Source of the DNA: Thiosulfativibrio sp964601165
GTDB lineage: Bacteria > Pseudomonadota > Gammaproteobacteria > Thiomicrospirales > Thiomicrospiraceae
Length of the DNA: 10,315 nucleotides
Assembly: GCA_964601165.1 (NCBI GenBank)
Contig: CAZRMK010000071.1
Location: 1 to 10,315 of the forward strand
Direction: 5' to 3'
A program made the position numbers and the translations under genes. Each line of letters opens with the position of its first letter. Position 1 is the first letter of the stretch. Below, piece after piece: positions 6,236 through 10,315 of the stretch. Under the pieces are notes generated by a model. It was not told the DNA's origin and searched no databases. It saw only the letters and a list, made by a program, of their open reading frames with translations.

Positions 6236-6405
6236 TACTAGAGACCTTTGCATAATTCAATGACGGGTTAAAATAGTTATAAATTTTCCATCTTTCAGCC
6301 AAAAAACAAGCCCAATAGCTAGCTATTACGCTTATTTTTTGACTAAAACCTGAAAAATTATACCTTATTTTTACCTCGCCATGAATTATGCAAAGGTCTC
6401 TACTA
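6236..6405. mobile_element. 160-bp MITE with 19-bp perfect terminal inverted repeats and TACTA target duplication
   Basis: The element spans 6241-6400. GAGACCTTTGCATAATTCA at the left is matched exactly by its reverse complement at the right, and the similarity continues with a 1-nt offset (ATGACGGGT versus TGGCGAGGT). TACTA flanks it on both sides (6236-6240 and 6401-6405); a 2-bp TA duplication is the alternative reading. It has no transposase and is therefore non-autonomous. A central 14-bp palindrome AATAGCTAGCTATT lies at 6314-6327. GAGACCTTTGCA-type ends resemble some IS5-family elements, but that assignment is from memory. It inserted at the wbjD stop codon, 4 nt from the wbuB start. 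Confidence 0.93.
6357..6385 (-). promoter_or_regulatory. Candidate promoter inside the MITE, directed at wbuB
   Basis: On the minus strand TTCATG (6385-6380) is followed after 17 nt by a perfect TATAAT (6362-6357). The -35 is poor and the -10 ideal. Transcription would start near 6350, about 115 bp before the wbuB ATG, and would serve wbuB and the downstream SDR gene. Confidence 0.4.
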
Positions 6406-7533
6406 GTATTTTTTCCACACTACACGATTTACATAATCAGTATAACTAAGCAGAATACGTACTATTTTATCCGATACATTAGGCATTGAGTAGTCATAGA
6501 CTTGGCGAATAAGCCTTTCATCATCTCTTGGCTGATCTTTAATAACTTCTAAACTTTGCATAATTCTTTCGCTAGTTAATCCCGTCATAATAACAGCGGC
6601 TTCTTCCATTCCCTCTGGTCTTTCATGTGCTTCACGTAAATTTATGGCAGGAAAATTAAGAATTGAAGACTCTTCGTTTATAGTACCACTATCCGATAAA
6701 GCCACTTTAGATGATACTTGTAATTTATTATAATCTTTAAACCCTAGCGGTTTTAATAACCTTACCAAAGGGTTAAACTTTACTCCCATTGCATCAAAGC
6801 GTTTTTGAGTTCTAGGGTGAGTAGAGACAATAACAGGTAGCTGGTAAGTTTCTGCAATAGTATTTAATGATTCAACTAGATTTAGAAAGTTTTTATCTAA
6901 ATCAATATTTTCTTCCCTATGAGCACTCACGATAAAAAATTGATGTTTTTGTAGGTTTAACCTTTCTAAGACATTAGAGGAATCAATTCCTTCGCGGTAT
7001 GTGTTTAAAACCTCGAACATCGGGCTGCCTGTTTTAATAACCATATCAGCAGGCAATCCTTCTCGCAACAAGTAATCTCTTGCTATGCTGCTATAAGTAA
7101 GATTAATATCCGCCATATGATCAACTAAACGACGGTTTATTTCTTCAGGAACTCTTTGGTCAAAACACCGATTACCTGCTTCCATATGAAATGTTGGAAT
7201 TTTTCTGCGTTTAGCGGGTAATACAGCCATACAACTATTAGTATCCCCTAAAACTAACATTGCTTCAGGATTAACTTCAGCTAATACCTTGTCCACTGAT
7301 ATAATGACATTGCCTATAGTTTCTGCTCCAGTTGAAGCAGCGACTCCTAAAAAATAATCAGGCTTACGAATTCCTAAATCATTAAAAAAAATTTCATTCA
7401 ACTCATAATCAAAGTTTTGACCAGTGTGGACTAAAATATGATCACAATACAAGTCAAGTTTTGGTATAACACAAGCAAGACGAATTATTTCTGGTCTAGT
7501 TCCAACTACTGTAACGACTTTTAATTTTTTCAC
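6403..7533 (-). CDS. wbjD: UDP-L-FucNAc synthase: UDP-GlcNAc 2-epimerase family (WbjD/FnlC/CapG)
   Basis: The 376-residue protein has the non-hydrolysing UDP-GlcNAc 2-epimerase layout: VVGTRPEIIRL at the N-terminus, HTGQNFDYELNEIFF at 36-50, GDTNS at 96-100, HMEAGNRCFDQRVPEEINR at 116-134, SAHREEN at 203-209 and the UDP-binding SDSGTINEESS at 280-290. In the FucNAc pathway the enzyme inverts C2 of UDP-2-acetamido-2,6-dideoxy-L-talose to give UDP-N-acetyl-L-fucosamine, the last step. It is full length. The start is GTG at 7533, overlapping the wbjC stop in GTGA (4 nt), so translation is coupled. The stop TAG (6405-6403) falls inside the MITE's target duplication, and the duplication preserved it. 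Order and neighbours make the WbjD/FnlC assignment secure compared with WecB. Confidence 0.95.
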   Translation of the reverse strand: MKKLKVVTVVGTRPEIIRLACVIPKLDLYCDHILVHTGQNFDYELNEIFFNDLGIRKPDYFLGVAASTGAETIGNVIISVDKVLAEVNPEAMLVLGDTNSCMAVLPAKRRKIPTFHMEAGNRCFDQRVPEEINRRLVDHMADINLTYSSIARDYLLREGLPADMVIKTGSPMFEVLNTYREGIDSSNVLERLNLQKHQFFIVSAHREENIDLDKNFLNLVESLNTIAETYQLPVIVSTHPRTQKRFDAMGVKFNPLVRLLKPLGFKDYNKLQVSSKVALSDSGTINEESSILNFPAINLREAHERPEGMEEAAVIMTGLTSERIMQSLEVIKDQPRDDERLIRQVYDYSMPNVSDKIVRILLSYTDYVNRVVWKKY

Positions 7534-8657
7534 TTTATTTGTGCCTTATGATAAATGGTATCAGGATTTTCAGGATCAAATATTTCATTTGCCCATAACA
7601 TTACAAACATTTCGTCATCACCAATATTAGTAATATCATGTGACCAGCCAGGAACAGTTTCAACTACTTGTGGGGCATCTCCAGAGGTCATAAGCTCATA
7701 ATATTCATTTGTTAAAATATTCCTAAAACAAAACTTAGCCTTACCTTTAATAACAAGAAACTTTTCATTTTTACTATGGTGATAATGACCACCACGAGTA
7801 ATACCTGGGTGAGCAGAGAAGAATGAGAATTGACCAGAATCTTTAGTTTTTAACATTTCAACAAAAACCCCTCTAGGGTCTTCGTGTTTTTTTAAATTAT
7901 AACTAAAATTTTCTGGCTTAAAATGACTAATATATGTTGAGTAAAGTGCCCTAGTTAAGCCTGTACCAACAGGTTCAATAACGGAAGACGACTTACTTTC
8001 TTTAAAAAGAGTTAACTGCTTAACTAAATTACCAACAGTGATTTTATAAACAGGGTTAACCTCTACCACACTATATTTATCAGCTTGATTAGTTTCCTTA
8101 ACGCTTTTTATATTATCAATAAAGCTATTAACAACATCATCAATATAAACAAGGTTTATTAATGATTCAGGGTTGTTAATTTTAATAGGTAGGTTGTTTA
8201 TAACATTATGACAAAAAGTAGCAACGGCTGAATTATAATTAGGCTTACACCATTTACCAAATACATTAGGTAAACGATAGTTATAAATAATATTACCGTT
8301 GCTCACAGAAAGTTCGTTTAATGCATCTTCAGCTAGCTTTTTACTCAATCCGTAAGGATTATCTAATTCTGCTTGGATTGAAGAGGTGTAAATAATAGGG
8401 GTTTGTTTACCTAACTCCTCTAACAGAGTAGCAATTTTTTTTGTTAAATCAGTATTCCCCTCTAAAAATTCATTTTCATTTTCAGGGCGATTTACACCTG
8501 CTAAATGGACAATAAAGTCACAACATTCAAGCTTGTTTTTTAAATCATTGATTGAGTCGCTAAGCAAAAAAGTAGAAAAGTCTATTCCCTCTTCCCTTAA
8601 TCTAAAAACTAAATTTTGACCAACAAAGCCACCAGCACCTGTAACTAATACTTTCAT
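7530..8657 (-). CDS. wbjC: Bifunctional SDR-cupin enzyme of UDP-L-FucNAc synthesis (WbjC/FnlB/CapF)
   Basis: The 375-residue two-domain protein has an N-terminal SDR with GAGGFVG at 7-13, HLAGVNRPEN at 51-60, the serine in YTSSIQ (90-95) and Y102-x3-K106 in NPYGLSKKLAED. The C-terminal cupin, from about residue 245, has the metal-binding GGHYHHSKNEKF (H291, H293, H294, E298) and SH at 339-340. In CapF the cupin epimerises C3 of the keto intermediate from WbjB and the SDR then reduces C4 to give the L-talose derivative. Length and both active sites match the family. The ATG overlaps the wbjB stop by one base (TAATG) and the TGA overlaps the wbjD GTG by 4 nt, so it is in the middle of a tightly coupled operon. 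Confidence 0.95.
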   Translation of the reverse strand: MKVLVTGAGGFVGQNLVFRLREEGIDFSTFLLSDSINDLKNKLECCDFIVHLAGVNRPENENEFLEGNTDLTKKIATLLEELGKQTPIIYTSSIQAELDNPYGLSKKLAEDALNELSVSNGNIIYNYRLPNVFGKWCKPNYNSAVATFCHNVINNLPIKINNPESLINLVYIDDVVNSFIDNIKSVKETNQADKYSVVEVNPVYKITVGNLVKQLTLFKESKSSSVIEPVGTGLTRALYSTYISHFKPENFSYNLKKHEDPRGVFVEMLKTKDSGQFSFFSAHPGITRGGHYHHSKNEKFLVIKGKAKFCFRNILTNEYYELMTSGDAPQVVETVPGWSHDITNIGDDEMFVMLWANEIFDPENPDTIYHKAQIK

Positions 8658-9691
8658 TACACGCCCTCTGGAACAACTAAATTACCTGACTTAATTTCAC
8701 GCATAAAATCAAGCTTAAGTAATAATTCTTCCATTTCTGAGACATTTAATCTATTTGTATTGTGAGAATTATAGTCTTCAACTTTTGAAAGGTCTGTTTT
8801 ACCTTCTTCAATATATTGCGAATAATTTAAATCCCGATTATCAGCTGGAATTTTATAGTATTCACCCTGATCTTCTGCTACAAACATTTCTTCACGACTA
8901 CATAAAGCTTCAAATAGCTTTTCACCATGACGAGTACCAATAACATTAACTTTATAATTGGGCTTGCCCATCAAATTAAATATAGCTTTTGTTAGTACAT
9001 CAATAGTTGCGGCAGGTGCTTTTTGTACAAAAATATCACCATTAACGCCATTATTAAAAGCATAAAGTACTAAATCAACGGCATCATCTAAGGTCATCAT
9101 AAAACGAGTCATTGCTGGATCTGTAATAGTAATAGCAGCTCCTTCAATAACCTGACGAACAAATAAAGGAATAACACTACCACGAGACGCCATAACATTA
9201 CCGTATCTAGTCACACAAATAGTCATATCTTTTGGCACATTACGAGATTTAGCTACAATAACTTTCTCCATCATTGCTTTAGAAATTCCCATTGCATTAA
9301 TAGGGTAAACCGCTTTATCAGTACTTAAACAAACAATTTTTTTAACACCATGATTTATTGCAGCTTCTAAGACATTTTCAGTGCCAATAACATTAGTTTT
9401 AACAGCTTCTAATGGATAAAACTCACAAGAGGGAACCTGTTTTAACGCTGCCGCATGAAAAATAAAATCAACGCCACGCATAGCATTTGAAACGCTTTGA
9501 TAATCACGAACATCACCTATATAAAATTTTAATTTTGGATTAGAATACGCTTTGCGCATATCATCTTGTTTCTTCTCATCACGAGAAAATATACGAATTT
9601 CTTTAAGATTTGAATCTAAAAACTTTTTTAAAACTGCATTCCCAAAAGAACCAGTCCCGCCAGTTATTAATAAAACTTGTCCTGAAATCAC
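8657..9691 (-). CDS. wbjB: UDP-GlcNAc 4,6-dehydratase/5-epimerase (WbjB/FnlA/CapE)
   Basis: The 344-residue extended SDR commits UDP-GlcNAc to UDP-L-FucNAc by C4-C6 dehydration with C5 epimerisation in the cytoplasm. The nucleotide motif GGTGSFG is at 11-17, then FIFHAAALKQVPSCEFYPLEA at 77-96 and CLSTDKAVYPINAMGISKAMMEK at 121-143. The usual Tyr-x3-Lys is replaced by M134-x3-K138, the atypical Ser-Met-Lys arrangement known in the CapE/FnlA subfamily, so this is not a defect. The start is GTG at 9691: it overlaps the wzy stop in GTGA (4 nt), has AAGGA about 7 nt upstream, and yields the family's normal N-terminus. It opens the intact three-gene FucNAc set, followed by a 1-nt overlap with wbjC. 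Confidence 0.96.
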   Translation of the reverse strand: MISGQVLLITGGTGSFGNAVLKKFLDSNLKEIRIFSRDEKKQDDMRKAYSNPKLKFYIGDVRDYQSVSNAMRGVDFIFHAAALKQVPSCEFYPLEAVKTNVIGTENVLEAAINHGVKKIVCLSTDKAVYPINAMGISKAMMEKVIVAKSRNVPKDMTICVTRYGNVMASRGSVIPLFVRQVIEGAAITITDPAMTRFMMTLDDAVDLVLYAFNNGVNGDIFVQKAPAATIDVLTKAIFNLMGKPNYKVNVIGTRHGEKLFEALCSREEMFVAEDQGEYYKIPADNRDLNYSQYIEEGKTDLSKVEDYNSHNTNRLNVSEMEELLLKLDFMREIKSGNLVVPEGV

Positions 9692-10260
9692 CTAATAATC
9701 CTTATTTTTTTATATTCAAAAAACCACAACCATAATACTATAATAAAATATGACAAAGTTGGAGCAAACCCGAAAACTTGATTATTTGCAGGTATAAAAA
9801 TGACAAGTATTGCAAACAAAGGAATTAACATTTTTCCATAAAAACTATCATAAAAAAGAACGCTTAACCATACTTTAGATAGTAAAAACCCTAAAAAAAA
9901 CATAATGAACGCTACTCCTATAAAATGAAAATCATTTGCCATCTGAGAATAGAATGAATGCCACTGTTCAGTTTCTCCCCAATATGAATCTATTTTGTAT
10001 TGAAAAGTCCTCACAGATAAATCATATCCTGTAACCAATTCAAATTGTCTCGTCAAAAATGGAGAGTTGCCAAAACCAAAGGTTGTAGAAAAGTTTTCTG
10101 AAAGTGATAATGAAAAAGGTAGTGTAAAGTTTGTTCTGTAAATTCAGATTTGTAATTTTTAGTGAATCTTGATCAAATTCATTTGAAAAAAGAGCAAGTC
10201 TGAAGTAATTTAATTTCACAAAAAAATTAAAAGGACAAACTTGCATGGAAAATTATAACC
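9688..10260 (-). pseudogene. wzy: 3' remnant of wzy O-antigen polymerase, truncated and frameshifted
   Basis: From about 10138 to the TGA at 9690-9688 one frame reads TNFTLPFSLSLSENFSTTFG, then GFGNSPFLTRQFELVTGYD, and ends with about three hydrophobic segments (FHFIGVAFIMFFLGFLLSK; MLIPLFAILVIFIPA; TLSYFIIVLWLWFF). This is the character of the C-terminal part of a Wzy polymerase, the polytopic inner-membrane enzyme that polymerises O units in the periplasm. The upstream piece lies in another frame from ATG 10246 (FVKLNYFRLALFSNEFDQ, then DSLKITNLNLQ). Removing one base in CAGAACAAAC near 10134 would join the two smoothly. The frame has a further stop before 10246 and is then cut by the 55-bp repeat at 10261. 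The product cannot be a complete polymerase. Identification rests on hydrophobicity, motif feel and position before wbjB. Confidence 0.72.
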
Positions 10261-10315
10261 GGTTAAGCAAGTTTTATTCTGTAAATTTGTTAATTTATTT
10301 CACCTTTTATGGTTT
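10261..10315. repeat. Right copy of 55-bp terminal inverted repeat, probable end of a mobile element
   Basis: This is the reverse complement of bases 1-55 with one mismatch. It begins GGTTAAGCAAG and runs to the window edge. It follows only 14 nt after the last in-frame ATG of the wzy remnant and interrupts that gene. As at the left, the element tip points out of the window, so any transposase would lie beyond the edge. Confidence 0.85.

Noticed and set aside
6234..6302. Extended start of the glycosyltransferase giving 23 more residues
   Set aside because: The extra codons come from the MITE and its target duplication; family proteins begin at the MNILIVTQYFWPENF methionine encoded at 6233.
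8657..9691. Loss of the catalytic tyrosine in the WbjB SDR
   Set aside because: Met-x3-Lys in place of Tyr-x3-Lys is characteristic of the CapE/FnlA subfamily, not damage.
10040..10246. Stand-alone 68-residue gene at the right edge
   Set aside because: Its first part is best read as wzy sequence and its last part is out-of-frame wzy; there is no independent family or strong start.
1..10315. The window as a proven composite transposon
   Set aside because: Only 55 bp of the presumed element is present at each end, no transposase is visible there, and target duplications outside cannot be examined; separate insertions or assembly truncation explain the ends equally well.
1..10315. tRNA, rRNA, CRISPR array or riboswitch
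   Set aside because: No cloverleaf, rRNA-like block, regularly spaced repeats or recognisable riboswitch core was seen by eye on either strand.

Overview
This is an AT-rich window from what looks like a gammaproteobacterial O-antigen (surface polysaccharide) locus. All genes lie on the minus strand, so the biological order runs from high to low coordinates. The organism is inferred only from the gene set. The order wbjB-wbjC-wbjD-glycosyltransferase-SDR reductase/epimerase-initiating transferase matches, as I recall it, P. aeruginosa O11-type loci. A comEA-like gene near the end of the O-antigen locus is also a pseudomonad-like arrangement. No rRNA, tRNA or CRISPR was seen.

Layout in transcription order. 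At 10260-9688 is the 3' part of a Wzy O-antigen polymerase, truncated by a repeat and frameshifted. It overlaps wbjB (9691-8657), wbjC (8657-7530) and wbjD (7533-6403) by 1 to 4 nt each; these three make UDP-N-acetyl-L-fucosamine. A 160-bp MITE (6241-6400) with 19-bp terminal inverted repeats and a TACTA duplication splits wbjD from the wbuB-like FucNAc transferase (6233-4965). An SDR epimerase/reductase (4975-3995) follows with an 11-nt overlap. At 3854-3310 lies a broken PD-(D/E)XK-type nuclease gene in three frames. A secreted ComEA-like helix-hairpin-helix protein is at 3245-2997, and a PglC-type initiating phosphoglycosyl transferase at 2784-2224.

Between that transferase and the start of a second, truncated SDR gene (408-56) sits a two-gene unit bounded by direct copies of CTCTGACCCTG. 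It encodes a REP-type (Y1) transposase with an unusual long C-terminus and an overlapping AbiEii-like nucleotidyltransferase. The transposase C-terminus carries a helix-turn-helix and a stretch resembling the small proteins usually encoded upstream of AbiEii toxins. This transposase-antitoxin-like fusion next to a toxin-like gene is the most novel item in the window.

Both window ends carry the same 55-bp sequence in inverted orientation, with one mismatch. Each copy abruptly cuts a gene (SDR2 at left, wzy at right). This suggests two copies of one mobile element flanking the segment, or contig ends placed at a collapsed repeat. Taken together, the FucNAc pathway is intact but the polymerase is broken and the locus edges are heavily invaded, as expected for a decaying or switching O-antigen locus.
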